A DNA stretch of 64,000 nucleotides from UMGS1519 sp050951095 (GCA_050951095.1 JBMNIQ010000005.1:1-64000), one strand, 5' to 3'; positions 41,079-50,495 are shown, counted from the stretch's first letter. Made by a program: numbers and translations. Notes: generated from the letters alone by a model not told the origin.

Positions 41079-44000
41079 ATGGAGCTGACACGGAGAAGCT
41101 TCCTGAAAGCCTCCGGTTTGGCGCTTGCAGGGTCCATGGCATATGGCCTGTCCAGCCAGTCGACGGCATTCGCCCTTGACGGTTCAAGCACCGACGGGGA
41201 CTGGAAGCTGGTCGATACGGAGGAGTTCACGAACATCTGCTGCTATTGCTCCGGCGGATGCAGCGTGGTCTGCTCGGTGCGCGACGGCGAGCTGATCAAC
41301 CTGGAGGGCGACCCCGACAGCCCGATCAACGAAGGCGGCCTGTGCCCGAAGGGCGCTGCCATGTTCCAGCTCAGGAACATCATCGATCCCGATACGGGCA
41401 AGGTCATCCCGAATCCTGATCGCGTGTACAGCCCGAAGGTGCGCCGCCCCGGTTCCTCCGACTGGGAGGACATCTCGTGGGAGGACGCCATCGACGAGAT
41501 CGCGAAGCACGTCAAGAAGACGCGCGACGAGACGTTCATCGAGAAGAAGGCCGGCGTCACGGTCAACCGCACGGAGGCCATTGCCAGCCTGGGCGGCTCG
41601 CAGCAGAACTCCGAAGAGGAGTATCTCATCCTGAAGATCATGCGCCAGATGGGCATCGTCGCCATCGACAACCAGGCGCGCGTCTGCCACAGCTCCACGG
41701 TTGCCGGGCTCGCACCGTCGTTCGGCCGCGGCTCCATGACGAACCACTACCGCGACATCCAGAATGCGGATTACATCCTGCATTGCGGCTCGAACAGCGC
41801 CGAGTCGCATCCGGTGAGCTTTCGCTGGGTCACGAAGGCGAAGGACAACGGCGCTGTGCACATCGTCGTGGATCCGCGCTTCACGCGCACGGCTGCGACG
41901 GCGGACCTGTACTGCCCCATCCGTCCGGGCACGGACATCGCGTTCTACGGCGGCATGATCAACTACATCCTGCAGAACGACCTGTGGCAGCGCGACTACG
42001 TGATGAGCTACACGAACATGTCGTACCTGATCAATCCGGATTACGACTTCGATGTGGAAAGCGGCCTGTTCAGCGGCTGGGACAAGAAGGCCGGCAAATA
42101 CGACCAGAGCTCGTGGGCCTTCCAGACGGAGTCCGTGACGAAGTGGGACACCTCCGCAAACGGGACGTACTCGTGGGTGAAGGCCGACGGCGTGCCGAAA
42201 TTCACGCCGCCCGTGCTGAAGACGCCGAAGAAGGACACGACGCTCAAGAACAAGCACACCGTCTACCAGATCATGAAGAAGCACTACTCCCGCTACGACC
42301 TTGACACCGTCTGCAGCATCTGCGGCATGGACAAGGAGACGCTGGAGAACGTCTACAAGACGTATTGCAAATCCGGTGCGAAGGACAAGTCCGGCACCAT
42401 CCTGTACGCGCTGGGGCAGACGCAGCACACGTTCGGTGCGAACAACTGCCGCGCCATGTGCATCGTGCAGCTGCTGCTGGGCAATGTCGGCATCCCCGGC
42501 GGCGGCGTGAACGCGCTGCGCGGCGAGCCGAACGTCCAGGGCGCCACGGACATGGCCATGCTGGTGTTCGACCTGCCCGGTTACCTGCATTGGCCCAGCG
42601 AGACGGACACGCCCACGCTCCGCGACTGGTGTGAGCACGAGACGTATTCCGACGGCTATTACACGAACAAGCCGAAGTTCATGGTGTCGTTCCTGAAGGA
42701 ATGGTTCGGCGACAAGGCCACCGTGGACAACGACTACGGCTACGACTGGCTGCCGAAGGTGCCGGCGAACGGCGGCGACTTCACGCACATCGGCACGTTC
42801 GAGCGCATGGCAGAGGGCACCATGAAGGGCTACTTCTGCTGGGGCCAGAACCCGGCGCATTCCGCCCCGAACGCGAAGTTCGCACGCGAGTCGCTGTCGA
42901 AGCTGGACTGGCTCGTGGTGGCGGACTGGTACGATACGGAGACGTCGTGCTTCTGGAAGGCGCCCGACCTGGACGCATCCCAGATTGACACGGAGGTGTA
43001 CCTGCTGCCGGCGGCGCTCATCTACGAGAAGCCGGGCACCATCCTGAATTCCGGCCGTCTGCTGCAATGGCGCTACAAAGCCGTGGAGCCGGCGGGCGAC
43101 ACGAAGACGGACCTGGAGATGTGCGACCTGCTGTGGACGCGCCTGTGCGAGCTGTACCGCAAGGAGGGCGGCAAGTGCCCCGAGGCCATCTTGAACACGA
43201 AGTGGGATTACTACGTGGATGGCAAGATTGACTTCCGTCCCGTTGCGTGGGCGCTGAACGGCTACAACACGAAGACGACGAATTTCAAGAAGGGCAAGGT
43301 GGACCTGCTGCCCATGTTCTCGGGACTGCAGGCAGACGGCTCCACGGCGTGCGGCATCTGGATCTACAGCGGCTACTACAACAACAACGACAAGCCGCTC
43401 GACCCGGCATCGCAGCCCGTCGGCGGCCGCGGCCAAAGCGACCCGGGCGGACTGGGCGTGTATCCGGAATGGGCGTTCGCCTGGCCGGCGAACCGCCACG
43501 TCATCTACAACCGCGCGTCGGCGGACGTGAACGGCAAGCCCTGGAACAGCAAGAAGACGTTCGTCCGCTGGACCGGCAAGGAATGGAAGACGTACGACGT
43601 GCCGGACTTCGTGGCAACGAAGACGGACGAGGACGGCAACGTCACGCAGGTCGAGCCGAACGACAAGGCGTTCATGATGCGCTGGGAGCAGCATGCGTGC
43701 CTGTTCGCCACCAGCGGCATCAAGGAGATGCCGCTGCCCGAGCACTACGAGCCGTACGAATCGCCGCTTGAGAACGCGCTGAACGGCAGCCAAAGCTCGC
43801 CGATGCTCCAGTTCGGCAAGGACGAGAGCACGAAGAAGGGCTCGGCCGACCAGTATCCCATCGCCTGCACGACGTACTCCATCACGGAGCACTGGCAGAC
43901 CGGCGGCCAGACGCGCGCCTGCCCGGCGCTGAACGAGGCGCAGCCGCGCCAGTTCTGCGAGATTTCGCAGGAGCTTGCCAACGAGAAGGGCATCAAGAAC

Positions 44001-44246
44001 GGCGACATGGTCCGCGTGTTCAACGGACGCGGATCCGTGAAGGTCAACGCCATGGTCACGAAGCGCTTCACGCCTTTGGAGTACAACGGCAAGACCATCC
44101 ACCATATGGGCATCATCCACCACTGGGGCTGGGCGAACATCTTCAGCACCGGCGACGTGGTGAACGACCTGACGCCGAACGTCGGCGACCCGAACAGCTT
44201 CATTCCGGAATACCGTGGCTTCTTGGTCGATATCGAGAAGGCATAG
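41079..44246 (+). CDS. fdnG: Formate dehydrogenase major subunit, cysteine form
   Basis: The protein has 1055 residues, a close paralog of the Sec protein encoded at 34796. It has a Tat signal RRSFLKA, the [4Fe-4S] set CCYCSGGCSVVC...GLCPKG, and the active-site segment NQARV-C-HSSTVAGLAPSFGRGSMTNHYRDI with Cys203 (TGC at 41685-41687) in place of Sec. It should bind Mo-bis-MGD and act outside the membrane, but Cys forms are typically slower than Sec forms. After the Cys codon the DNA keeps part of a SECIS-like stem. The ATG at 41079 follows AAAGGAG by nine bases. The substrate, formate, is inferred from family. Confidence 0.92.
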   Translation: MELTRRSFLKASGLALAGSMAYGLSSQSTAFALDGSSTDGDWKLVDTEEFTNICCYCSGGCSVVCSVRDGELINLEGDPDSPINEGGLCPKGAAMFQLRNIIDPDTGKVIPNPDRVYSPKVRRPGSSDWEDISWEDAIDEIAKHVKKTRDETFIEKKAGVTVNRTEAIASLGGSQQNSEEEYLILKIMRQMGIVAIDNQARVCHSSTVAGLAPSFGRGSMTNHYRDIQNADYILHCGSNSAESHPVSFRWVTKAKDNGAVHIVVDPRFTRTAATADLYCPIRPGTDIAFYGGMINYILQNDLWQRDYVMSYTNMSYLINPDYDFDVESGLFSGWDKKAGKYDQSSWAFQTESVTKWDTSANGTYSWVKADGVPKFTPPVLKTPKKDTTLKNKHTVYQIMKKHYSRYDLDTVCSICGMDKETLENVYKTYCKSGAKDKSGTILYALGQTQHTFGANNCRAMCIVQLLLGNVGIPGGGVNALRGEPNVQGATDMAMLVFDLPGYLHWPSETDTPTLRDWCEHETYSDGYYTNKPKFMVSFLKEWFGDKATVDNDYGYDWLPKVPANGGDFTHIGTFERMAEGTMKGYFCWGQNPAHSAPNAKFARESLSKLDWLVVADWYDTETSCFWKAPDLDASQIDTEVYLLPAALIYEKPGTILNSGRLLQWRYKAVEPAGDTKTDLEMCDLLWTRLCELYRKEGGKCPEAILNTKWDYYVDGKIDFRPVAWALNGYNTKTTNFKKGKVDLLPMFSGLQADGSTACGIWIYSGYYNNNDKPLDPASQPVGGRGQSDPGGLGVYPEWAFAWPANRHVIYNRASADVNGKPWNSKKTFVRWTGKEWKTYDVPDFVATKTDEDGNVTQVEPNDKAFMMRWEQHACLFATSGIKEMPLPEHYEPYESPLENALNGSQSSPMLQFGKDESTKKGSADQYPIACTTYSITEHWQTGGQTRACPALNEAQPRQFCEISQELANEKGIKNGDMVRVFNGRGSVKVNAMVTKRFTPLEYNGKTIHHMGIIHHWGWANIFSTGDVVNDLTPNVGDPNSFIPEYRGFLVDIEKA

Positions 44247-44260
44247 GAAGGAGGTAGACC

Positions 44261-45148
44261 ATGGCTGAGAAAGCGATTCTGTTCGATTCATCGAAATGCA
44301 CGGGCTGCAAGGGCTGCCAGATTGCCTGCAAGTGCTGGAACAACCTGCCCTCCCCGACGGAGCTGAACGCCGGCGAATTCACCGGGTCCCTTCAGAACCC
44401 GCCCGACCTTCAGGACAACACGCGCCTCATCATCACGTTCGACGAGGCGCAAGGCGATACGAAATATGCCGTGAAATGGGCGTTCGGCCGCCGTTCGTGC
44501 ATGCATTGCACGAATGCGGCATGCGTGAACGTCTGCCCGTCCGGCGCGCTGTACCATGACGAGTCCGGCATGGTGACATACGATGCCGCGAAGTGCATCG
44601 GCTGCCAGTACTGCCGCCACGCCTGCCCGTACGACGTGCCGCGCCATACCGGCGTGGGCCTTTCGGGCAACGGCATCAAGATCAACAAATGCACCGGCTG
44701 CGTGGACCGCATCAAGCAGGGCATGAAGCCCGCCTGCGTGCACACGTGCCAGCCGGGAGCACTCCAGTTCGGCGATCGCGACGAGATGATCGCGCTCGCG
44801 AAGAAGCGCGTCGAGGCGCTTCACAAGAAAGGCTACGACGACGCCCAGGTGTACGGTGAGTCGCAGTCGGGCGGCACGCACGTCATCTACGTGCTGAAAT
44901 ACGCGCTCGACCAATACCAGCTGCCGCAGAACCCCCAGGAGAACGGCGTGGACGACGCATCGAACGTCATGAAGCCGCTTACCGGCTTGGCCGCGGTCGT
45001 CACCGTGGCGGGCCTGGGCGTCTCGTTCCTTACCGGCGTGGGCTACCATCGCGACAAGATGCGCTACGACGAGAAGGCGCACGACGTCATCGATGTGGAT
45101 ACCGGCGAAGTCATCAAGCATATCGACAAGGAAGCAGGTGAGCGATAA
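44261..45148 (+). CDS. fdnH: Formate dehydrogenase iron-sulfur subunit, second copy
   Basis: The protein has 295 residues. It matches the subunit encoded at 37986 along its whole length, with four [4Fe-4S] cysteine sets (CTGCKGCQIACK, CMHCTNAACVNVCP, CIGCQYCRHACP, CTGCVDRI...CVHTCQ) and a C-terminal membrane helix (about 237-257). GGAAGGAGG precedes the ATG at 44261, 14 bases after fdnG2. The stop overlaps the next start (TAATG), as in the first operon. Confidence 0.93.
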   Translation: MAEKAILFDSSKCTGCKGCQIACKCWNNLPSPTELNAGEFTGSLQNPPDLQDNTRLIITFDEAQGDTKYAVKWAFGRRSCMHCTNAACVNVCPSGALYHDESGMVTYDAAKCIGCQYCRHACPYDVPRHTGVGLSGNGIKINKCTGCVDRIKQGMKPACVHTCQPGALQFGDRDEMIALAKKRVEALHKKGYDDAQVYGESQSGGTHVIYVLKYALDQYQLPQNPQENGVDDASNVMKPLTGLAAVVTVAGLGVSFLTGVGYHRDKMRYDEKAHDVIDVDTGEVIKHIDKEAGER

Positions 45149-45837
45149 TGGCGAAAGAACGCTATATCCAGCGCCACTCGCTGCAAACGAGGATCACGCA
45201 TTGCACGTTTGCCGTCTGCTGCATCTGGCTGGCAATCTCCGGCCTGTTCGTGTTCGTCCCGGCGCTGGGCGCCGCCGTGGGCGCCGACGTGACGCAGGGC
45301 ATGCGCATGTCGCACCGCATCGTGGGCGCCATCTTCATCCTGGTGCCCCTGATCAGCGCCATCTCCGCACCGCAGGGCTTCAAGAACTTCAAGAACAAGT
45401 ACCTGACGAAATGGGACGACGACGACAAGGAATGGCTGAAGAAGTTCATCCCGTACATGCTGTCGCCGAAGAAGACGCACATGCCGGATGCCGACGAGGT
45501 GAAGTCCGGCCAGCGCGTGGCTGACGGCATGCTGATGGTCGGCGCGTTCTTCATGGCCGTGTCCGGCCTGGTCATGTGGCTGGGCGGCGTGTTCGGCGTA
45601 TCCGCCGGCGTCTTCCAGGCCATGCGCTTCATCCACGACCTGTTCTTCCTGATCCTGGTGGTGTTCGTGATCGCCCATATGTACCTGGGCCTGGGCATCT
45701 TCCAGCCGTACCGCCATACCGTGCAGCTGATGTGGGGCAACGGCCAGGTATCGGAATCCGACGCCCTGTACCACTGGGGCAAGTGGGCCCGCAAGGAGCT
45801 CGAGCAGGGCGACAAGGTGGTCACCCGGGAGGAGTAG
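45148..45837 (+). CDS. fdnI: Formate dehydrogenase cytochrome b subunit, second copy
   Basis: The protein has 229 residues, with four membrane segments and the same heme-ligand histidines as the first copy (RHSLQTRITHCTF, RMSHRIVG, RFIHDLFF, IAHMYLG). It starts directly at the RHSLQTR segment, so it lacks the N-terminal extension of the first copy (39 residues there versus about seven here). It links FdnH to quinone. The start overlaps the fdnH2 stop by one base. Confidence 0.9.
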   Translation: MAKERYIQRHSLQTRITHCTFAVCCIWLAISGLFVFVPALGAAVGADVTQGMRMSHRIVGAIFILVPLISAISAPQGFKNFKNKYLTKWDDDDKEWLKKFIPYMLSPKKTHMPDADEVKSGQRVADGMLMVGAFFMAVSGLVMWLGGVFGVSAGVFQAMRFIHDLFFLILVVFVIAHMYLGLGIFQPYRHTVQLMWGNGQVSESDALYHWGKWARKELEQGDKVVTREE

Positions 45838-45843
45838 GACGCA

Positions 45844-46758
45844 ATGGACCTTACGCAGATCGCATCCGCCGTCGAAGAGTACGGCAAGGCCTCGTCCGAG
45901 GCCGACCGCGCGCGGCTGGACTTCTTCGCGGGCCTGTACCGCAGAGAACAGGAGCATGCCGAGCGCATGGCCGCAGCGACACCGTATACCGCACCGGACG
46001 GCGACGCCATCGAAGGCTGGTACTGGGCCGAAGAGCCCGTGTTGGGCCATGCGCCCGCGACGGTGGATGCCTCTGCGTTCGCCGATGCGGCCCGCGATCT
46101 TTCCGCTTGGACGGCGGATCATGCGGGGCTGGTGCCCGATGCGGCGCAGGCGCTGGCATCGTTCGATTGGAACGCGTTCGCGAAACGCGCCGACCTGGAC
46201 CGGGCCGGCGCAGAGCCGCCGGCGTTCCTGGAAGCCGTGCTGGACGACCCGGAAGCCTGCGGCGTGCCGGGCGCGCTGCCGGTTCCCGTGTTCGCCGCCG
46301 TGCTGACGGGCACGTTGCGGTCGCTGCTGCAGCCGGCGTCCGAAGCCATCATGGCGCAGGCCCCGAAGGGCTCGGCGGACCACAACCGCCCGCTGCGCTG
46401 CCCGGTGTGCGGCATGCCCGCCGCGGCGTCGACGGTCGGCGACACGCCGGACTCCGAGGGCAAGGGGCGGCGCCAGTACTGCTCGCTCTGCGGCGCGCGG
46501 TGGTCGTTCGAGCGCATCCGCTGCGGCAACTGCGGCACGCGCAACCAGGGGCACCTGCACTACCATCACGTGGAGGGCGACCCGGCGCATCGGCTGCAGA
46601 CGTGCGACGAATGCGGCGGATACCAGCGCGTCGTGTTCCAGGACGAGCTCATCGCGTCGCCCTGCATGGAAGTGGAGGACGTGGTCATGGCGCGTCTGGA
46701 CCAGATTGCGCTGGACCCGCGCTTCGGCGAGCGGGTGAATGCGGAGGCGGGAAGCTAG
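45844..46758 (+). CDS. fdhE: Formate dehydrogenase accessory protein FdhE, second copy
   Basis: The protein has 304 residues. The four cysteine knuckles CPVCGMP, CSLCGARW, CGNCGT and CDECGG are present, along with the VEDVVMARLDQ end. Sequence and domain order follow the first copy, but the N-terminal half has diverged more. It would help assemble the Cys-form enzyme. The ATG at 45844 follows fdnI2 by six bases; the ribosome site is weak (AGGAGTAGGAC). Its presence in each operon shows that the whole four-gene unit was duplicated. Confidence 0.92.
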   Translation: MDLTQIASAVEEYGKASSEADRARLDFFAGLYRREQEHAERMAAATPYTAPDGDAIEGWYWAEEPVLGHAPATVDASAFADAARDLSAWTADHAGLVPDAAQALASFDWNAFAKRADLDRAGAEPPAFLEAVLDDPEACGVPGALPVPVFAAVLTGTLRSLLQPASEAIMAQAPKGSADHNRPLRCPVCGMPAAASTVGDTPDSEGKGRRQYCSLCGARWSFERIRCGNCGTRNQGHLHYHHVEGDPAHRLQTCDECGGYQRVVFQDELIASPCMEVEDVVMARLDQIALDPRFGERVNAEAGS

Positions 46759-46809
46759 CATCCCGTAGGGGAAGCGCGCACCGAACGGCGCCTGCGATAC
46801 GGGAAAGAG

Positions 46810-46854
46810 AACGGGCGCGGCGATGCCGGGGAAATCCGGTCCGCCGCGCCCGTT
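46810..46854. terminator. Bidirectional terminator between fdhE and the ModE-like gene
   Basis: AACGGGCGCGGCG at 46810-46822 pairs perfectly with CGCCGCGCCCGTT at 46842-46854 (13 pairs), with an inner CCGG/CCGG stem. It lies between convergent genes. Confidence 0.75.
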
Positions 46855-46878
46855 GCGCTGCGTTCTGGCAGCATCGCG

Positions 46879-47256
46879 TTATCGGCGGGCCGCCTCCAGC
46901 TTCGCCATCTCCTCGCGCACGCGCTTGCGCGCGAACGCCGTCAGGTCCGCATTCACGGCATCGAACGCCTTCAGCAGCATCTGGCCGTCTTCCGTCAGGC
47001 GCGAGCCGCGGGCGCCGTTGCGCTCGATGAGCGTGATGCCGAAATGCTCCTCCGTATGGTTCACGAGCGTCCAGGCCTTGCTGTACGCCATGTGCATGTC
47101 CTTCGCGGCCTTGTTCAGCGAGCCCTCCTGCGCAATGCCGCGCAGCAGCGCCGCCATGCCGTTGCCCAGCACGGCCATGCGGTCGGGGTTGTCGGCGTCC
47201 GCCTGCGTGGTTATGTAGAGCTTTGCGAATGCGGAGTAAGTATTCGAATCGGTCAT
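46879..47256 (-). CDS. ModE-like winged-helix regulator (LysR-type N-terminal domain only)
   Basis: The protein has 125 residues. A LysR/ModE winged-helix domain is seen (about 20-110): GMAALLRGIAQEGSLNKAAKDMHMAYSKAWTLVNHTEEHFGITLIERN, with the SLNKAAKDMHMAYSKAW recognition region typical of ModE. There is no molybdate-binding (MOP) domain. It could sense molybdenum or another signal through a partner. It is divergent from fdhD and next to the formate dehydrogenase operons, so it may control them (inference). The start at 47256 follows GGAAAGG by five bases. Confidence 0.85.
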   Translation of the reverse strand: MTDSNTYSAFAKLYITTQADADNPDRMAVLGNGMAALLRGIAQEGSLNKAAKDMHMAYSKAWTLVNHTEEHFGITLIERNGARGSRLTEDGQMLLKAFDAVNADLTAFARKRVREEMAKLEAARR

Positions 47257-47420
47257 GTTCGCCTTTCCTGTGCGGCTGCTCCGTTGCAGGCGCATGCCGA
47301 AATATCCTTCATCGGGAATAATAGCGTATTCGCCGCCTGCTGCCCAACGGCGGCGGCCGCCAGCGGAGGGGCTGGTACCATGGAAGACGAAAAATAACGA
47401 ATGGAATCGTAGGAACGACT

Positions 47421-48317
47421 ATGCGAATCATCGACCAATCGCTGCCGATAGAGCAGCAGTCCTCATACCCGTGCATCTGCGTTTCGGCAGAGGGCGAGCG
47501 CAGCCGGGGCGAATACCATCTGCAGAACGAGAACGCCGTGCGCGTGTACGTGAACGGCGAGCTGACCATGACGCTCATGTGCTCGGCGGACCACATCGTG
47601 GAGCTGGTGGTGGGGCGCCTGTACACGGAGAACATGATCGACAGCGCAGACGAGATCGAGGAGGTCTGGCTGTGCGAATACTCCACGCGCGTGCTGGTGT
47701 ACCTGGCGGACCGCCGGGCGGACGTCTCGAAGCGCATGGAGCAGACCGTGCCCACGTGCTGCACGTTCAACCGGAATCTGAACGGCTACTTCGTGAAGGG
47801 CGAGGACGTGCAGCCCGTGCGGCCCATTGCCTGGAGCACGGAGGACATCTTCGCGTTGACGCGCGTGTTCGAAGGGGATTCCCCCATGCACCGGCGCTCG
47901 TTCGGCGTGCACAGCTGCTATCTGGCGCGCGGCGCGGAGGTGCTGTACAGCTTCGAGGACCTGGGACGCCATAACGCGTTCGACAAGGTGGTGGGCAAGG
48001 CGCTCATCGATGGCGTCGACCTGCGGCAATGCACGGTGTTCACCAGCGGCCGCATTCCCACGGACATGGCCGTGAAGGCCATCCGTGCCCGCGTGCCCGT
48101 GCTGGTCTCGAAGGCCGTTCCCACGGACTTGACGGTGGAGATGGCGCGTGCGTTCGACCTGACGCTGATCTGCTCGGCGCATTCCGACTCCATCAAGGTG
48201 TACAACGATCCTCGTGCAGTGGTGGACGACGGTGTGCTGGCGCAGCAGGCCGCGGCGGCGAAGGCGCGCAACGCCCAGGCCGATGCCGCGTGCGCGGTGC
48301 CGGACGGGCGCGCTTAG
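47421..48317 (+). CDS. fdhD: FdhD-family sulfur carrier for formate dehydrogenase
   Basis: The protein has 298 residues. Core segments match FdhD (FGVHSCYLARGAEVLYSFEDLGRHNAFDKVVGKAL, TSGRIPTDMAVKAIRARVPVLVSKAVPTDLTVEMARAFDLTLI). FdhD passes sulfur from IscS to the molybdenum cofactor of formate dehydrogenase through a CxxC motif (CGxCG). That motif is not seen here; the corresponding region has the adjacent pair C113-C114 (TVPTCCTFNR). The start at 47421 has TAGGA upstream. The methyltransferase gene follows 27 bases downstream. Either it is an altered or regulatory paralog, or the CC pair suffices. Confidence 0.85.
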   Translation: MRIIDQSLPIEQQSSYPCICVSAEGERSRGEYHLQNENAVRVYVNGELTMTLMCSADHIVELVVGRLYTENMIDSADEIEEVWLCEYSTRVLVYLADRRADVSKRMEQTVPTCCTFNRNLNGYFVKGEDVQPVRPIAWSTEDIFALTRVFEGDSPMHRRSFGVHSCYLARGAEVLYSFEDLGRHNAFDKVVGKALIDGVDLRQCTVFTSGRIPTDMAVKAIRARVPVLVSKAVPTDLTVEMARAFDLTLICSAHSDSIKVYNDPRAVVDDGVLAQQAAAAKARNAQADAACAVPDGRA

Positions 48318-48343
48318 GCGCCGACGGAAAGGAGCGTGCGGCA

Positions 48344-49243
48344 ATGCTGGACTTCGGGGAAGAATGGCGCAGGCAGGCGCAGGTCAGGCGGAAGCCGGAC
48401 GATGCGGCGCATTGGGACAGGCGCGCCCGCGACGAGGTGACGAAGTTCGGGCCCAGCGACTACTCCGAGGAGTTCCTGGACAAGGCGCGGCTGCTGCCGG
48501 GCGAAACGCTGTTCGACATGGGCTGCGGCGCCGGCACGCTGGCCATACCGGCGGCGCGCCGCGGCCATGGCGTGCTGGCATGCGATTTCAGCTCCGTGAT
48601 GCTGCAGCGCCTGCGCGCCGGCATCCCGGAGGGCCTCGAGCCGCTGGTGAAGACGAAGCTGCTGTCCTGGGATGACGATTGGGAGGCGGCGGGCGTGCTG
48701 CCGCGCTCCGTGGACGTGGCGTGCGCGTCGCGGTCCATCATCACGGCGGACCTGCAGGATTCGCTGCGCCGGCTGTCCGGCGTGGCGCGCCGGAGGGCGT
48801 GCGTCACGGTGACGGCCGGCATGTCGCCGCGCGTGTTTCCCGCGCTCTTCCGCGATCTGGGGCTTCGGGGGCAGGGGCACCAGGATGCGGCGTTCGTGTT
48901 CGGCGTGCTGTGCCAGGACGGCTACGAACCCGAGGTGAGCTTCATCCGCTCGGAGCGCTACGACCGCTTCGCCAGCTTCGAGGACGCCTTCAATGCGTAT
49001 GCGGGCATGCTCGACTTCGCGGTGGATGCGCCGCAAGGCGGCGAACGCGCGCGCTTCGAAGGCGAATTGCGCAGCTGGCTGCATGCGCATCTTGCACAGG
49101 ACGAGGGCGGTGCCGCACCCGAAGGGGAGATCCGCGTCTGGTCGCGGCAGGATGCCGACGACGTGGCGCAGGCGCTGCCGTACCGCGTGGATGTGCCGCG
49201 CGAGTTCGCGTGGGCGTTCATATCCTGGGACGTGCGCCGCTGA
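48344..49243 (+). CDS. Class I SAM-dependent methyltransferase
   Basis: The protein has 299 residues. The SAM-binding motif I is LFDMGCGAGTLAIPAA, followed by VLACDFSSVML and DVACASRSII. The layout fits the general class I fold, and the C-terminal 100 residues are unusual and not assigned. No relation to formate dehydrogenase is evident except position. The ATG at 48344 has AAAGGAG nine bases upstream. The substrate is unknown. Confidence 0.85.
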   Translation: MLDFGEEWRRQAQVRRKPDDAAHWDRRARDEVTKFGPSDYSEEFLDKARLLPGETLFDMGCGAGTLAIPAARRGHGVLACDFSSVMLQRLRAGIPEGLEPLVKTKLLSWDDDWEAAGVLPRSVDVACASRSIITADLQDSLRRLSGVARRRACVTVTAGMSPRVFPALFRDLGLRGQGHQDAAFVFGVLCQDGYEPEVSFIRSERYDRFASFEDAFNAYAGMLDFAVDAPQGGERARFEGELRSWLHAHLAQDEGGAAPEGEIRVWSRQDADDVAQALPYRVDVPREFAWAFISWDVRR

Positions 49244-49373
49244 GGAATGCGCGCTTACGCGCCGCGCAACGGATGCAGCGCATAAGCGGCAGGGCGCCGG
49301 CAGGGGAGTGCTATGCTAGATGGCCGCAAACCCGGAACGAATGCGACCGGCGCGCCGCGCGCCGAGATAGGCC

Positions 49374-50456
49374 ATGCCCATGCCCTTGAAGATCAACCAT
49401 GCCATCCTGCACGTCTTCGACTTCGTATCGTGCGTGAACGTGTTCGCCCAGGAGGAGCTGGACCTCTCGAACAAGAGCGCGAAGAACTTCGTCGCGCGCC
49501 ATGTGCGCAAGGCGGCGGGGAACCTGGACAACATGCACGGCTCGTTTTCCGATGACAGCATGTTCGCGGAGGAGCTGCGCCGCTATTTCCGCGGCGAACG
49601 CGACTTCACGGACCTGTCCTGCCAGATAGCGGACTATCTGGCCACGGAGCTGGGGCACATGGAGAAATCCGTTTCCACGGACCTTCTGGTGGTGGATTTC
49701 GAGGACGAGCCGAAGAAGGCGCCCGCCGATGCCGCCGAGACGGCAGACGGCGCGGATGCGGCCGTGCATCTGGACGGGGTGTCGAAGCGCTGCTTCGCGC
49801 TGCTGCTGCTGGAAAGCAAGCAGGCGTACATGCACGAGGTGGGATGCGGGGATTCCGGCCAGCGCAACGACATCGTGCGCCATTACGCCGTGCTGCCGAA
49901 CCCGTCGCAGAAGGTGGCCTCGTATGCCGTCATCGACTTGCGCACGCTGGCCGTGGAATTCCAGGACAAGAAGCGCACGATTGCCGGCGAGGAGCGCTAC
50001 CTGATTCCCGAGGGGCTGCTGCAGTGCTCCATGGAGGCGTCGCCGAAGGAGGCGTTCTCCGCCGTGACGGAGCTTGTGGAGGAGGTCGCGCAGGAATACG
50101 GCGCGAATGTCGGCGAGGCCGTGGCAAAGGCGAAGTCGTACGCTTCGGAGAACGCCCAGGAATCGGACGACCTGGACCTGGCGCTGCTGGCCGAAGACGT
50201 GTTCGAGGACAACCCGCAGGCATGCGAGCGGTTCGACGAGGCGGCGTCGGCGCGCGAGCTGCCGGAGCACATGCCGCTGGAGCGCAAGGCCGTGCGCCGC
50301 GTGGCGAAGACGCATAAGATCCGCACGGACACGGGCATCGAGATCACGTTCCCGGCGGAGTACAGCAAGACGTCGGAGTACATCACGTTCACAAGCGAGG
50401 CGGACGGGCGCATCTCCATCCAGCTGAAGAACATCAACCACATCGAGAACCGCTAG
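49374..50456 (+). CDS. Nucleoid-associated protein (NdpA/YejK family)
   Basis: The protein has 360 residues. The family features are visible: an N-terminal INHAILHVFDF, a central region with FALLLLESKQAYMHEV and VIDLRTLAVEFQD, and a C-terminal segment TGIEITFPAEYSKTSEYITF. NdpA-type proteins bind the nucleoid; their precise role is uncertain. A 25-residue acidic Ala/Asp insertion around residues 110-135 is a variable part. There is no strong ribosome site; the start may be 49374 or 49380. Confidence 0.82.
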   Translation: MPMPLKINHAILHVFDFVSCVNVFAQEELDLSNKSAKNFVARHVRKAAGNLDNMHGSFSDDSMFAEELRRYFRGERDFTDLSCQIADYLATELGHMEKSVSTDLLVVDFEDEPKKAPADAAETADGADAAVHLDGVSKRCFALLLLESKQAYMHEVGCGDSGQRNDIVRHYAVLPNPSQKVASYAVIDLRTLAVEFQDKKRTIAGEERYLIPEGLLQCSMEASPKEAFSAVTELVEEVAQEYGANVGEAVAKAKSYASENAQESDDLDLALLAEDVFEDNPQACERFDEAASARELPEHMPLERKAVRRVAKTHKIRTDTGIEITFPAEYSKTSEYITFTSEADGRISIQLKNINHIENR

Positions 50457-50495
50457 CCGCATATCTGCAGAGGCGGGCACGGCAAGCCGACGGGA

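Noticed and set aside
41184..44291. 1035-codon open antisense frame opposite fdnG2
   Set aside because: The sense strand encodes a full FdnG with all motifs; the antisense composition is typical of shadow frames.
47257..47420. ModE operator between the ModE-like gene and fdhD
   Set aside because: Some CGAAATA and TATTCG words are present, but no good dyad with the known ModE spacing.
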